This document shows positions 8,959-18,906 of a DNA stretch of 51,049 nt, in pieces. The position numbers were made by a program, and so were the translations under genes. Where the stretch lies: contig OMWN01000030.1 in the NCBI GenBank assembly GCA_900314765.1, positions 1 through 51,049 of the forward strand, written 5' to 3'. Under the pieces are notes generated by a model. That model was not told where the DNA came from. It made no database searches and was given only the letters and a program-made list of their open reading frames with translations. The stretch is from an uncultured Selenomonadales bacterium. Its GTDB lineage: Bacteria > Bacillota > Negativicutes > Selenomonadales > Selenomonadaceae. Each line of letters starts with the position of its first letter. The stretch's first letter is position 1.

Positions 8959-10320
8959 GTGAACAAGACGAAAAATCCTGCTGAAATTGCACAAGCAATA
9001 TACGAAATATTATCAAAAGAAAAAATAAACAGCGTCACTCACTGCATGACGAGGTTTCGGCTTGACATAGCGGATTGCGATGAGGAAATCATCGCTAAGC
9101 TCAAAAATGTGAATGGCGTCCTCGGCGTCAATTATGCGAACGGCGAGCTCCAAATCGTAATAGGACCTAGCATTGTCGACAAAGTGACAAATGAATTCAA
9201 TCGCTGTCTTTCAAGCGGCGAAGGAAAAAAAGGCGCAAAAGAAAAAAGCCCTTTCGATGGGAAAGAGCTTCACGAAAAGATTCGCGCGAAAAATCAGACG
9301 CCTATAAAAATTTTTTTCAAGAAAATATCGACGGTGTTCCTGCCTATCATCCCCGCCTTCATCGCGTGCGGCCTGCTCACGGGCATAAACAATGTCTTGC
9401 TCGAGCTGTTCCCTGCTTTGGGGGACAACGCATTTTTCAAGCTCTCACAAATCATCGGAAACACAGCATTTTACGGCATACACATGCTCACGGGATGGAA
9501 CGCCGCAAAAGTGTTTGATGGAACGCCTGCAATCGGTGCCTGCCTTGCCATGCTGCTGAATCATCCCGCGCTGTCATCCATATCGCTCTTTGACTCAGCG
9601 CTCACGCCTGGGCGCGGAGGCATCATCGCCGTCCTGCTTGTCGTCATATTCTCGTCGTTCATAGAAAAAAAGATACGCCTCATTGTGCCGAGCGTACTCG
9701 ACCTTTTCCTCACACCGCTCTGCACCATCATCATATCGGGCTTTATCGCGATACTCATCTTGCAGCCCATCGGCGGATTCTTGTCGGAATGCATCAGCAA
9801 ATCCGCCACGTTCCTCGTAAACAGCGGCGGCGCGTTGGCAGGATTTTTCTTGGCGGGGCTGTGGCTCCCGTGCGTCATGCTCGGCATACATCAGATGATG
9901 ACACCGATACACGCCGAACTCATCGCGCGCGACGGCGTCACGATACTGTTGCCAATACTCGCAATGGCAGGCGCAGGTCAGGTCGGCGCGTCTATCGCCG
10001 TCTTCGTTCGCACGAAAAACGAGACGCTAAAGCATACGATACTCTCCGCATTGCCCGTCGGCATCCTTGGCGTAGGTGAGCCATTGATATACGGCGTCAC
10101 GCTGCCGCTCATGAGGCCATTCATCGGCGCGTGCATCGGTGCAGGCTTCGGCGGCGCGTTCATTGCGTCGTTCTCCGTCGGCGCAAATGCGTTTGGCATA
10201 TCAGGACTTCCGCTTGCGGCAGCTACCACCATGCCGCTCATATACATCGTCGGCCTGCTGATTTCGTATCTTGTCGGCTTTATTGCGGCGTATCTCATGA
10301 AATTCAGTGACCCTGTATAA
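8959..10320 (+). CDS. murP: PTS EIIBC permease, MurP-type (MurNAc or MurNAc-GlcNAc)
   Basis: A 453-residue phosphotransferase permease with an N-terminal EIIB domain (about 1-85) carrying the phospho-accepting Cys29 in CMTRFRL. An EIIC membrane domain of about ten helices follows (about 110-445). There is no EIIA domain, as in MurP proteins, which borrow EIIA from glucose systems. The start is GTG 8959 with GAGG about 8 nt upstream. Its position between murQ and mupG strongly suggests that the substrate is MurNAc or the disaccharide MurNAc-GlcNAc, phosphorylated at MurNAc O6 during uptake. The EIIBC type alone could also be sucrose or trehalose specific, so the assignment rests on context. 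Confidence 0.88.
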   Translation: MNKTKNPAEIAQAIYEILSKEKINSVTHCMTRFRLDIADCDEEIIAKLKNVNGVLGVNYANGELQIVIGPSIVDKVTNEFNRCLSSGEGKKGAKEKSPFDGKELHEKIRAKNQTPIKIFFKKISTVFLPIIPAFIACGLLTGINNVLLELFPALGDNAFFKLSQIIGNTAFYGIHMLTGWNAAKVFDGTPAIGACLAMLLNHPALSSISLFDSALTPGRGGIIAVLLVVIFSSFIEKKIRLIVPSVLDLFLTPLCTIIISGFIAILILQPIGGFLSECISKSATFLVNSGGALAGFFLAGLWLPCVMLGIHQMMTPIHAELIARDGVTILLPILAMAGAGQVGASIAVFVRTKNETLKHTILSALPVGILGVGEPLIYGVTLPLMRPFIGACIGAGFGGAFIASFSVGANAFGISGLPLAAATTMPLIYIVGLLISYLVGFIAAYLMKFSDPV

Positions 10321-10337
10321 AATGGAGTGATTAAAAA

Positions 10338-11408
10338 TTGCAATTCGGCATATCCGTCTATGTTGGACTTGAGCAAACTCAAGAGGAAAACCTCAGCATC
10401 ATCGTGAGAGCCGCGAGCTTTGGCGCAAAATATTTATTCACGTCGCTTCATCTGCCAGAGGTCGATAACATTGCTGCTCGTGATGCGCTTTTCCCTATCG
10501 TCGAAAAGGCTCACGAGTTTAAGATGAAAATCATAGCGGACATTACGCCCGAATCATTGAACGATTCGTGTTTATATGATGCAATAGACATTCTGCGCCT
10601 CGATGATGGCTTTGCGCCCACCACCATTGCCAAAATGACGCGAGACGACAGCCATCATTTATTTGCCATCAACGCGTCATCCATCAGCTTGTCCGAGCTC
10701 AATGAGCTCAAAGCATCAAATGCAGACTTCAATCGTCTGATTGCCATACATAATTTCTACCCGCGTGAAAACACGGGACTTGATGAAGCATTTTTCGTAT
10801 CGCAAAACAGCATGATAAAGCAATTCAGCATAGATGTCTTTTCATTTATCCCATCAATGCATCACGCGAGAGGTCCCCTCTATTGCGGACTGCCGACGCT
10901 GGAAAGCCACCGCCATAAATCCGTCGTGACATGCGCGCGTCATCTCCTATCGCTCGGCGTAGAGCAAATACTCATCGGCGACCCATTGCCATCGAGCGAA
11001 GAGCTCAAAGCTATCAATGAACTCAATCAAATCAAAACAGCAAATGATGAAGCCGTGATTCTTCGCATAAAGCCATTGACGCAAAGCGAAAAAATCAAAG
11101 AGTTGCTGTCGAACGTGTTCACATCACGCCCCGACATGGCGCGCGACGTCGTCAGAACGATTGAAAGCAGAAAACAAGTAAAAGAAGCGGACATCAAAAT
11201 TGCTGCGGAAAATGCGATTCAGAGAGATATAGGCGCGATTACACTGGATAATGACGACTATCCACGCTACAATGGGGAGCTTGAAATCATAAAGGAACCC
11301 CTACCCGCTGACAAAAGAGTCAACGTCGTGGCGAAAGTCGTACCCGATGACATTGATTTAATCAGACTGATAAAACCAAAACAAAAAATTTTATTTCACT
11401 TTGTATGA
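10338..11408 (+). CDS. mupG: DUF871-family 6-phospho-N-acetylmuramidase (MupG-like)
   Basis: A 356-residue protein of the DUF871 family: a TIM-barrel N-terminal part (QFGISVYVG, then GAKYLFTSLHLPE) with a smaller C-terminal beta domain. In Staphylococcus aureus the family member MupG hydrolyses MurNAc-6P-GlcNAc after uptake by MurP, feeding MurQ. The gene order murQ-murP-mupG fits the same pathway. The start is TTG 10338 with GGAG about 10 nt upstream, and it follows murP by 17 nt. It is the last gene before a strong bidirectional terminator. The catalytic residues were not mapped, so the exact bond specificity is inferred from family and neighbours. Confidence 0.88.
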   Translation: MQFGISVYVGLEQTQEENLSIIVRAASFGAKYLFTSLHLPEVDNIAARDALFPIVEKAHEFKMKIIADITPESLNDSCLYDAIDILRLDDGFAPTTIAKMTRDDSHHLFAINASSISLSELNELKASNADFNRLIAIHNFYPRENTGLDEAFFVSQNSMIKQFSIDVFSFIPSMHHARGPLYCGLPTLESHRHKSVVTCARHLLSLGVEQILIGDPLPSSEELKAINELNQIKTANDEAVILRIKPLTQSEKIKELLSNVFTSRPDMARDVVRTIESRKQVKEADIKIAAENAIQRDIGAITLDNDDYPRYNGELEIIKEPLPADKRVNVVAKVVPDDIDLIRLIKPKQKILFHFV

Positions 11409-11449
11409 AGCGATAAAGTACTACTCTGATTCAGATTTGAAAATCTCAT

Positions 11450-11506
11450 AAAAAATGCTCCACTCTGTATAACAATCATGTCATCCAGAGTGGAGCATAT
11501 TATTTT
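11450..11506. terminator. Bidirectional terminator between mupG and pepD
   Basis: A 13-bp perfect stem (ATGCTCCACTCTG / CAGAGTGGAGCAT) with an 18-nt loop, an A run on the left and a T-rich run on the right. It serves both convergent genes. Confidence 0.88.
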
Positions 11507-11512
11507 GCAGTT

Positions 11513-12991
11513 TTATTCTTTTCTTAATCCAGCGATTTTCGCGAGCGTTCCCATTATCAGTTTTACCTGCGGAGCGACAGTGGACTTCACGAGGTGCTCA
11601 TTCGGGCTGTGAATGTCAAGCGTCGTCACGCCGATGGAGACGGCGTCGAGCTTCGGATTTTTCTCGAGCATATAGCTGCACTCGAGGCCCGCATGTATGG
11701 CCTCGACTCTCATCACTTTGCCGCATTGCTCATGATATACATCCGTCATCATCTTGGCGAGCTTGCTCTTTGTGTTTGCCTGCCACACTGGCGATGGCTT
11801 TGCCGCTCTCGCCTCGCATGAGAAGCGCTTCCCGAGAATCATACATTCACGCAGAAGTGACATGAGCTTTGGATAAATGCCCGAGCGAATGAAATACGTG
11901 AACCATACGTCATCGCCATCCGTCCGTGCCATGCCGATATTCGCTGATGTTTCGACGAGCTTTGGATTCTTCGCAAACATGGAGAATACACCCGTATGAA
12001 GCACCATGACAAGCTCAGCGAATGATGCGACATCGTCATCGCTCATGACTTTTGCATGGCGCTCGGCATCATTGAGAGAAATTTCTATATTTTCATCGAC
12101 ATCGCCATACGACGCGAGAAAATTTGACTTCACTTCATCAAGCACAGCCTGTATGTCAGATTTGGGCGCGCATGTGACGATTATGAGCGTCGCCGACGAT
12201 GGTATGGCATTTCTCGCAGTGCCGCCACATATTTCCGCAACGGCGAAATCGACGTTTGCTGCTTTCAGTCCATCAATTATCAGCGCGAGCACGCGAATGG
12301 CATTGCCGCGACCATCAGCAATGCGCTCACCCGAGTGGCCGCCGAGCAGGCCAGCAATTTTTATCTCATAGGCATTTGCTTCCCTTTCATCCGCGAATAC
12401 AGATGACTTGTCACGCCACGTGATGTGGCGATGAAAATCAACGCCAACGCTGCCTGCACTGCCAATCGTGAGCAAATCGTCATCCTCAGAATCGCAGTTT
12501 ATATAGTAGTCCACGCCATCGAGATATTTCGCGTCGAGATTTCTCGCGCCCGTCATCCCCACTTCTTCGTCGACCGTGATGATGGCGCGCAGTGGCCCGT
12601 GATTTACAGCATTTTTGAACGTATAGATGATCTCCGCGATTCCCGTGCCATCGTCCGAGCCAAGGCTCGTGCCATTCGCGCTGAGGAACTCATCCGTCTC
12701 AACGAGCTCGATGGCATCGTTGAGTGGGTCATATTTTTTGCCCGTCTCAGCGACGCAGACCATGTCCATGTGGCTTTGCAGGAGCGTGCGCGGCGCATGC
12801 TCATAGCCCTTCGATGCAGGCAAATCAGCGATGATGTTGTTTGTCTCATCCTGTACCACTTCGGCGCCGAGCTTTGTGAACGTTTCCTTGAGATAATCGC
12901 TCACGGCCTTTTCGTGGCCCGATGGGCGCGGTATCCTCGCAAGTGGCCTGAATTCATCAAGCACGCCTTTCAATATTTCATCATCTGTCAT
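11513..12991 (-). CDS. pepD: Aminoacyl-histidine dipeptidase (PepD, M20 family)
   Basis: A 492-residue cytoplasmic metallopeptidase of the M20 family that cleaves Xaa-His and other dipeptides. Metal-binding features are visible: SHMDMV near residue 70, SDDGTG near 115 and DEEVGMTGA near 145. A lid/dimerisation domain (about 200-380) follows, and HAGLECS is in the C-terminal catalytic part. The length fits the PepD/carnosinase-like bacterial group. ATG 12991 follows AAGGTG with good spacing. It appears to be a single-gene unit that converges on the murQPG operon. The peptidase would let the cell use imported or recycled dipeptides. Confidence 0.94.
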   Translation of the reverse strand: MTDDEILKGVLDEFRPLARIPRPSGHEKAVSDYLKETFTKLGAEVVQDETNNIIADLPASKGYEHAPRTLLQSHMDMVCVAETGKKYDPLNDAIELVETDEFLSANGTSLGSDDGTGIAEIIYTFKNAVNHGPLRAIITVDEEVGMTGARNLDAKYLDGVDYYINCDSEDDDLLTIGSAGSVGVDFHRHITWRDKSSVFADEREANAYEIKIAGLLGGHSGERIADGRGNAIRVLALIIDGLKAANVDFAVAEICGGTARNAIPSSATLIIVTCAPKSDIQAVLDEVKSNFLASYGDVDENIEISLNDAERHAKVMSDDDVASFAELVMVLHTGVFSMFAKNPKLVETSANIGMARTDGDDVWFTYFIRSGIYPKLMSLLRECMILGKRFSCEARAAKPSPVWQANTKSKLAKMMTDVYHEQCGKVMRVEAIHAGLECSYMLEKNPKLDAVSIGVTTLDIHSPNEHLVKSTVAPQVKLIMGTLAKIAGLRKE

Positions 12992-13023
12992 TTAATGCAC
13001 ACCTTTCCATAAAATATATTCAA

Positions 13024-13130
13024 GAAAGCACTGATTATTTCAGCAGTCGTCTTCTACGTTTCTTCACATCTCATTGCTCTGCGAAAAAATCTCTCGTCAA
13101 TACTCCAACTTCAATTAATCAGCGTTTCCT
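13024..13130 (-). repeat. MITE-like dispersed repeat, complete copy
   Basis: A 107-bp intergenic element whose ends are imperfect inverted repeats: GAAAGCACTGATTATTTC at one end, and GAAACGCTGATTAATTG read from the other. Its minus strand matches the element at 50963-51049; the first 49 nt have only one mismatch. No coding capacity. Confidence 0.75.
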
Positions 13131-13134
13131 CAAA

Positions 13135-13170
13135 AATAAAAGCTCCTCCCAAACGGAAGGAGCCTTTTGT
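13135..13170 (-). terminator. Terminator of sepF
   Basis: On the minus strand, GCTCCTTCC and GGGAGGAGC pair around GTTT, followed by TTTTATTTTT, directly after the sepF stop codon. Confidence 0.85.
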
Positions 13171-13188
13171 AGACCAGTGAACCAAGAA

Positions 13189-13641
13189 TCAAAGCGTGGA
13201 GACGTCCACGCCAGCCGGCACGTAGAGTATCATTACATCAGATATGCGCTTGGCCTCGCCTTCGAGCACATAGCACGCGCCATTCGCGAAGTCGCATATA
13301 CGGCAACGCTCTGCCCCTTCGACGCGCTCGAAATTGACAAGCGCAGCACGCTTCGCTATCAAATCGTCCGCCACGCTTCGCACATCATCAAACGAAGTCG
13401 GCACATGGATGCGTACGGCGAGTTCCCCAACTTCGTTCGTATGCACCGTGAATCTCGGCTTCATGCGCTGAGCACGCACAGCATTATCGTAACCGCTGTC
13501 AGCCTCGACATACGGTGAGCCGCCATTTGCGACCCTTATATTCTCCTCTGCCTGTTCCGCCACATCTTCAATGCTATCTTCTTCATCCAGATAGGCAGAG
13601 TCAGGCACCAGCAGATTTTTGCACCTTTCCCAAATTCCCAT
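13189..13641 (-). CDS. sepF: Cell division protein SepF
   Basis: A 150-residue FtsZ-anchoring protein. It starts with a short amphipathic helix (MGIWERCKNLL) expected to bind membrane, followed by an acidic variable linker. The SepF core is at about 75-148 (IHVPTSFDDVRSVADDLI, then LVNFERVEG and RICDFANGACYVLEG). This arrangement and length are typical. The start at 13641 is preferred to one five codons upstream because GGGGGC lies 7 nt before it. The gene stands alone, away from the ylmE/ylmG/divIVA cluster in which sepF sits in many Firmicutes. It should link FtsZ filaments to the membrane at midcell. Confidence 0.9.
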   Translation of the reverse strand: MGIWERCKNLLVPDSAYLDEEDSIEDVAEQAEENIRVANGGSPYVEADSGYDNAVRAQRMKPRFTVHTNEVGELAVRIHVPTSFDDVRSVADDLIAKRAALVNFERVEGAERCRICDFANGACYVLEGEAKRISDVMILYVPAGVDVSTL

Positions 13642-13823
13642 TTTTTTCGCCCCCATTGCGCTGCCACATGCGCAAGAACTTTGTGTTCCCCCGATTCAAT
13701 TTATGAAAAATAAATGTAAACCAAAAAATTCGACTAGCTTTATTGTAAATCGAATGGCAGATAAAAGCAAGTTTAAATTTTATAATATTGTATCGCATCG
13801 AATCAGAAGATGGAAGTTAATGA

Positions 13824-15659
13824 TTATTTTATGCCTTTTGCCGCTTTCGTCGCGTTTTTCTTTGCGCGTCCGCGCGTCGAATGATCGAGAACCATCTTTC
13901 TGAGGCGAATGTTCTGCGGCGTTACCTCGACGAGCTCGTCCTCATTGATGTATTCGAGTGCCTGCTCTAAGCTGAGTATGCGCGGCGGCGTGAGGCGTAT
14001 TGCCTCATCAGACGCCGATGTGCGCATATTGGAGACATGCTTCTGCTTGCATGGATTGATGTCAATATCGAGCTCGCGCGAATTCTCGCCGACAATCATG
14101 CCCTCATAGACCATCTGACCCGGCGAAATGAACATCGTGCCGCGATCCTGAAGCGTGTAAATGCCGTAGCCTGTCGTCTCGCCTTCCTCAAAAGCGACGA
14201 GTGAGCCATGCTCACGGCCTTCCATGTCGCCCTTGTATGGAGCGTAGCCGTGGAAGACGTGGCTCATGATGCCGTTGCCCTTCGTGCTCGTCAAAAGCTC
14301 AGAGCGGAAACCGATGAGGCCGCGCGCAGGGATAATGAACTCGAGGCGCATGTAGCCGTTGCCCTCCGTCATGTTGGAAAGGTCTGCCTTGCGCTTGCCG
14401 AGGAGCTCCATGACCGTGCCCATGTACTCCTGCGGTACCTCGACCGTCAGATTTTCCATTGGCTCACATTTTTGGCCATTTATTGTCTTGTAAATAACCT
14501 CTGGCTTGCCGACCTGCAGCTCAAATCCCTCGCGGCGCATCGTCTCAATGAGAATGGAAAGATGCAGCTCGCCGCGGCCTGAGACTTTGAATGTATCGGA
14601 CGAATCCGTTTCCTCTACGCGCAGTGCGACATTCGTCTCGACCTCTTTGAAAAGACGATCGCGAATGTGGCGCGACGTGACAAATTGACCCTCGCGGCCC
14701 GCGAATGGGCTCGTATTGACGCCAAACGTCATCGAAAGCGTCGGCTCATCGATATTTATCGTCGGCAATGCCTCTGGATTTTCAGCGTCAGCAACGGTCT
14801 GACCGATATGCACATCGCCGAGACCCGTAAGCGCAACGATTTCGCCAAACGAAGCACTCTCCTTCTCCACGCGCTTGAGGCCCTCATATACGAATACTTT
14901 GCCAATCTTTGCCCTTTTCTCAGCGTCTCCGCCCAGCAGCATGACGTTCTGATTTGGCTTCGCCGAGCCGCGAATGATGCGGCCGACCGCGACTTTGCCG
15001 ACATAGTCGTCGGCCTCGAGCGTCGTGACCATCATCTGCAGCGGGCCATCGGCATCGCCGTGCGGCGCAGGTATCTCCTTTATGAGCATGTCCATGAGTG
15101 GCTCGAGGTTTGAGCTCTCGTCCTCCATGTGGAGCTTTGCGATGCCGTCACGGGCGGCGCAATACACCACAGGGAAATCAAGCTGATCATCGTCAGCACC
15201 GAGGTCCATGAAAAGCTCGAGCACCTCGTCATAGACATCATCAACGCGCTGGTCAGGGCGGTCAATTTTATTGATGACAACAATAGGCTTCAGCTTCTGC
15301 TCGAGCGCCTTCCTCAGCACGTACTTCGTCTGAGGCATTGGTCCCTCGAAAGCGTCAACAAGAAGAAGAACGCCATCGACCATGTTGAGCACGCGCTCGA
15401 CCTCGCCGCCGAAATCGGCGTGGCCCGGGGTATCGACGATATTTATCTTTATGCCCTTGTACATGATGGCCGTATTCTTTGAGAGTATCGTGATGCCGCG
15501 CTCGCGCTCGATGTCGCCCGAATCCATGACGCGCTCCGCGACCTGCTCATTCGCCCTAAAGACGTGGCTCTGCTTCAGCATTGCATCGACGAGCGTCGTC
15601 TTGCCGTGGTCAACGTGGGCAATGATAGCAACATTTCTCAAATCTTCTCTTGTAGTCAT
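13824..15659 (-). CDS. typA: Translational GTPase TypA/BipA
   Basis: A 611-residue ribosome-binding GTPase related to EF-G, involved in stress adaptation and 50S assembly. G motifs are clear: AHVDHGKTT (G1), RGITI (G2), [10 protein letters not shown] (G3) and NKIDRPDQR (G4). The beta-barrel domain II, EF-G-like domains III and V and the BipA-specific C-terminal domain follow. ATG 15659 gives [15 protein letters not shown], the normal start. AGGAGG lies about 13 nt upstream, rather distant. A TTG start 24 nt earlier is less likely. It has its own promoter-like sequence and no terminator hairpin is obvious at its end. Confidence 0.96.
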   Translation of the reverse strand: MTTREDLRNVAIIAHVDHGKTTLVDAMLKQSHVFRANEQVAERVMDSGDIERERGITILSKNTAIMYKGIKINIVDTPGHADFGGEVERVLNMVDGVLLLVDAFEGPMPQTKYVLRKALEQKLKPIVVINKIDRPDQRVDDVYDEVLELFMDLGADDDQLDFPVVYCAARDGIAKLHMEDESSNLEPLMDMLIKEIPAPHGDADGPLQMMVTTLEADDYVGKVAVGRIIRGSAKPNQNVMLLGGDAEKRAKIGKVFVYEGLKRVEKESASFGEIVALTGLGDVHIGQTVADAENPEALPTINIDEPTLSMTFGVNTSPFAGREGQFVTSRHIRDRLFKEVETNVALRVEETDSSDTFKVSGRGELHLSILIETMRREGFELQVGKPEVIYKTINGQKCEPMENLTVEVPQEYMGTVMELLGKRKADLSNMTEGNGYMRLEFIIPARGLIGFRSELLTSTKGNGIMSHVFHGYAPYKGDMEGREHGSLVAFEEGETTGYGIYTLQDRGTMFISPGQMVYEGMIVGENSRELDIDINPCKQKHVSNMRTSASDEAIRLTPPRILSLEQALEYINEDELVEVTPQNIRLRKMVLDHSTRGRAKKNATKAAKGIK

Positions 15660-15729
15660 TCTAAAACTTCTTCCTCCTGACAATAAAAAAGCAAAATAAA
15701 TATTGTATTCAAAATCAATATGTCTTTTT

Positions 15730-15759
15730 ATATTATTATAGATGGCGCGCTATTGTCAA
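15730..15759 (-). promoter_or_regulatory. Putative sigma-A promoter of typA
   Basis: On the minus strand, a perfect -35 TTGACA (15759-15754), an 18-nt spacer and TAATAT (15735-15730), about 70 nt upstream of the typA start. Confidence 0.5.
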
Positions 15760-15824
15760 TTTCTTTTTGAAAAACGCTCAGGAAATTATGGATTTGGCTT
15801 GAGAAAAATTTGATTTCTTCCAAT

Positions 15825-16487
15825 TCACTTGTTTTCTAGGAATGCTTCGCCGGGGACGGTCTCGCCCTTTGGGATAATCACGAAATCATCATCGAATTTC
15901 TCCGTCGCCATCTTGTGCAGGATGCCGCAGCCGCCTTTGAGGACGGTAACCGTGCCGTCGAGTATCTTCACGAGCGGCGCTATGTAGTCCTCGACTTCCT
16001 TGATGTCGTAGCAGCCCGTATCGATGATGTAAAATTTATTGAACGTGCGATAAAGGCGGCGTATGAAATCCTCGGCTTCTTTTTTGCCCTTCTTCTCAAT
16101 GAGCGTATCAAGATTTATCGACGAGTTCTTTGAGAATTCCATCCAGCTCTCCGTGTAGTAAATGCCGCCGATGTCACGATGAAGTGAATCGAGTCCCGTG
16201 CCCGAGAGAAGTATGTCAAGGCAATCGCGCGTGCGCGGCAGCACGAGCGGCGCCGTCGTCGCTTTGAGATTGGCTGTCCCGCCGCCGCAGCGACTCGCAC
16301 AGACGACGATGCGGTCCACGTTCCACAGATTGTCTATCGCGTTTTGAACATATTTGTGCAGCTTCGCTGGGTCACTGTGAAGCGTCCGCGGCATGAAGTG
16401 AACAACGGCGTCCGAGTGATGAGCCTCCATGATGGACATGAGCTCGCGCTTGAGCGTTGGACAGGAAAGTATTACGGTCTTTGACAT
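15825..16487 (-). CDS. DUF1638 family protein
   Basis: A 220-residue protein that I assign to DUF1638. The N-terminal VILSCPTLKREL, the central RCGGGTANLKATTAPLVLPR followed by DCLDILLSG, and the C-terminal DYIAPLVKILDGTVTVLKGG match the pattern of that family. Several conserved Cys residues suggest metal or cofactor binding, but the biochemical role is unknown. In methanogens and acetogens the family tends to occur near corrinoid proteins and methyltransferases. Here the upstream neighbour is metK (S-adenosylmethionine synthesis), but a terminator separates them. ATG 16487 is preferred over GTG 16499 because AAGGTGG is 8 nt upstream of it. Confidence 0.8.
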   Translation of the reverse strand: MSKTVILSCPTLKRELMSIMEAHHSDAVVHFMPRTLHSDPAKLHKYVQNAIDNLWNVDRIVVCASRCGGGTANLKATTAPLVLPRTRDCLDILLSGTGLDSLHRDIGGIYYTESWMEFSKNSSINLDTLIEKKGKKEAEDFIRRLYRTFNKFYIIDTGCYDIKEVEDYIAPLVKILDGTVTVLKGGCGILHKMATEKFDDDFVIIPKGETVPGEAFLENK

Positions 16488-16565
16488 TTGTATTGCCACC
16501 TTTTCATTTAATCATCGTGCGTGATGTTGTATGTCTCATTATAATATCGATGAAGCAAAATGAAC

Positions 16566-16608
16566 ATAAAAAAATTGGCTCCGACTTATCGCCGAAGCCA
16601 ATTTTTAT
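16566..16608 (-). terminator. Terminator of metK
   Basis: On the minus strand, ATTGGCTTC and GGAGCCAAT (one wobble) pair around a short loop, followed by a run of T. It lies between the metK stop and the DUF1638 gene. Confidence 0.88.
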
Positions 16609-16620
16609 GAACAAATCGAA

Positions 16621-17811
<1,191 letters not shown>

Positions 17812-17888
17812 TTCTAAAAATCCTCCTTTGAAAATTTAGGTAAAATGTTTTACCGCATGTACCCACTTGTCCGATTTTCTCCCAAACG

Positions 17889-17921
17889 AAAAGGCTCTCT
17901 ACCTAGATAGAGAGCCTTTTT
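17889..17921 (-). terminator. Riboswitch-controlled intrinsic terminator before metK
   Basis: On the minus strand, AAAGGCTCTCTA and TAGAGAGCCTTT form a long stem followed by T residues, immediately 3' of the SAM aptamer. It is the expression platform that stops transcription when SAM is bound. Confidence 0.9.
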
Positions 17922-18026
17922 ACTCTCATCTCATAGGATATACCTATCGGAATTGGCACCGTTTTGACACCTGTCAATGGTTGCCGCGGCTTCATAGGGC
18001 CAGTCCCTCCACCGCTCTTGATGAGT
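17922..18026 (-). ncRNA. SAM-I (S-box) riboswitch aptamer
   Basis: Read on the minus strand, it contains the S-box core: P1 5' strand ACTCATC, then AAGAGCGGTGGAGGGACTGG, CCCTATGAAGCC, GGCAACC and GGTGCCAATTCC, closing with GATGAGAGT. It binds S-adenosylmethionine. It lies upstream of metK with a terminator between, so SAM should switch metK transcription off. Confidence 0.95.
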
Positions 18027-18047
18027 TATATGCGGTTTTATATGATT

Positions 18048-18076
18048 ATCCTACCACGTCTATACGTCTTTGTCAA
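18048..18076 (-). promoter_or_regulatory. Promoter of the metK riboswitch transcript
   Basis: On the minus strand, TTGACA (18076-18071), a 17-nt spacer and TAGGAT (18053-18048) lie about 20 nt upstream of the aptamer, the expected geometry for sigma A. Confidence 0.65.
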
Positions 18077-18098
18077 TGATAAACTGCATATATATTTA

Positions 18099-18839
18099 CT
18101 ATAAACGCTCACGCACCATTCCTATGATGGACGGCATAATCTCATACAAGTGCTCACCGGGGCATAATGTGTCGCTGTTCACGTCCATGTGGCCCATTAT
18201 CGTGTATTCGCTCGGCGCCAGATGATAAATCCGACACAGCGATGCAAGAAGCTCCACCAATGAGTCTATCTGAGCATCGGTCGGGTACTCGTCCTCAAAA
18301 TTTCCCGAGAGACATACGCCGACCGTATAGATATTGTTCATGTATGCATGAGCCCCGACCGTGACGAGCGGGCGGCCACGTTCTATCGTGCCATCTTGTC
18401 TGATGACGTAGTGATAGCCGATGCCTGCCCAACCATTGCTGAGATGGGCCGAATGTATCGCTTCGGCTGATGTATCGCCATCGGGCACGCCAACATGATG
18501 AATGATGATGGCATTCGTTGTCGGCCTCACGAACAGCAGACCTGCGAATGAGAAGTCATTCTCCGCGATCTCTATGCCTTCATCCGGTGCTTCGACACTG
18601 CTCGGGAAATACACGCCGAAACCGCCGCGCCAGCCATCCATGTCATCATTTTTTTGTTCATTCTTTTTGCTGTCATCCATGCTCGGCTTTTCGCTGTGAT
18701 TGCGCGTGCGCTCAATCGTCACGTCATGCGTCGGTGCATTTCCATGACGGCGCGCCATCGCTGTCGGTGCGTACATGCCGAGCGAGACACAGAATGTGAT
18801 GAAAATCGAAAGATATTTTATCAATGACAAACGTATCAC
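18099..18839 (-). CDS. N-acetylmuramoyl-L-alanine amidase, PGRP/Amidase_2 type
   Basis: About 246 residues. A signal peptide or anchor (IRLSLIKYLSIFITFCVSLG) and a charged low-complexity linker precede a peptidoglycan-recognition/amidase_2 domain. Zinc-ligand positions are visible: IIIHHVGVPD, VGAHAYMNN, and the C-terminal GHMDVNSDTLCPG. It should cut the MurNAc-L-Ala amide outside the cytoplasmic membrane. The start is uncertain. An ATG at 18896 is open, but it precedes the hairpin that looks like the prs terminator. GTG 18839, just before the signal sequence, is taken here, although no strong ribosome-binding site supports it. Confidence 0.82.
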   Translation of the reverse strand: MIRLSLIKYLSIFITFCVSLGMYAPTAMARRHGNAPTHDVTIERTRNHSEKPSMDDSKKNEQKNDDMDGWRGGFGVYFPSSVEAPDEGIEIAENDFSFAGLLFVRPTTNAIIIHHVGVPDGDTSAEAIHSAHLSNGWAGIGYHYVIRQDGTIERGRPLVTVGAHAYMNNIYTVGVCLSGNFEDEYPTDAQIDSLVELLASLCRIYHLAPSEYTIMGHMDVNSDTLCPGEHLYEIMPSIIGMVRERL

Positions 18840-18855
18840 CAAATTTGAAAAGGAA

Positions 18856-18888
18856 AATACCGCCGGCGCAACAGCAACCGACGGTATA
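18856..18888 (-). terminator. Probable terminator of prs
   Basis: On the minus strand, ATACCGTCGG and CCGGCGGTAT pair with one wobble, followed by TTTTCCTTTTC. It begins 18 nt after the prs stop. Confidence 0.65.
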
Positions 18889-18906
18889 TATACCAATTAT
18901 GGAAAA

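Noticed and set aside
18840-18896. Earlier ATG start for the PGRP-type amidase at 18896
   Set aside because: That start precedes the hairpin that looks like the prs terminator, and it places non-signal residues before the export signal. It cannot be fully excluded.
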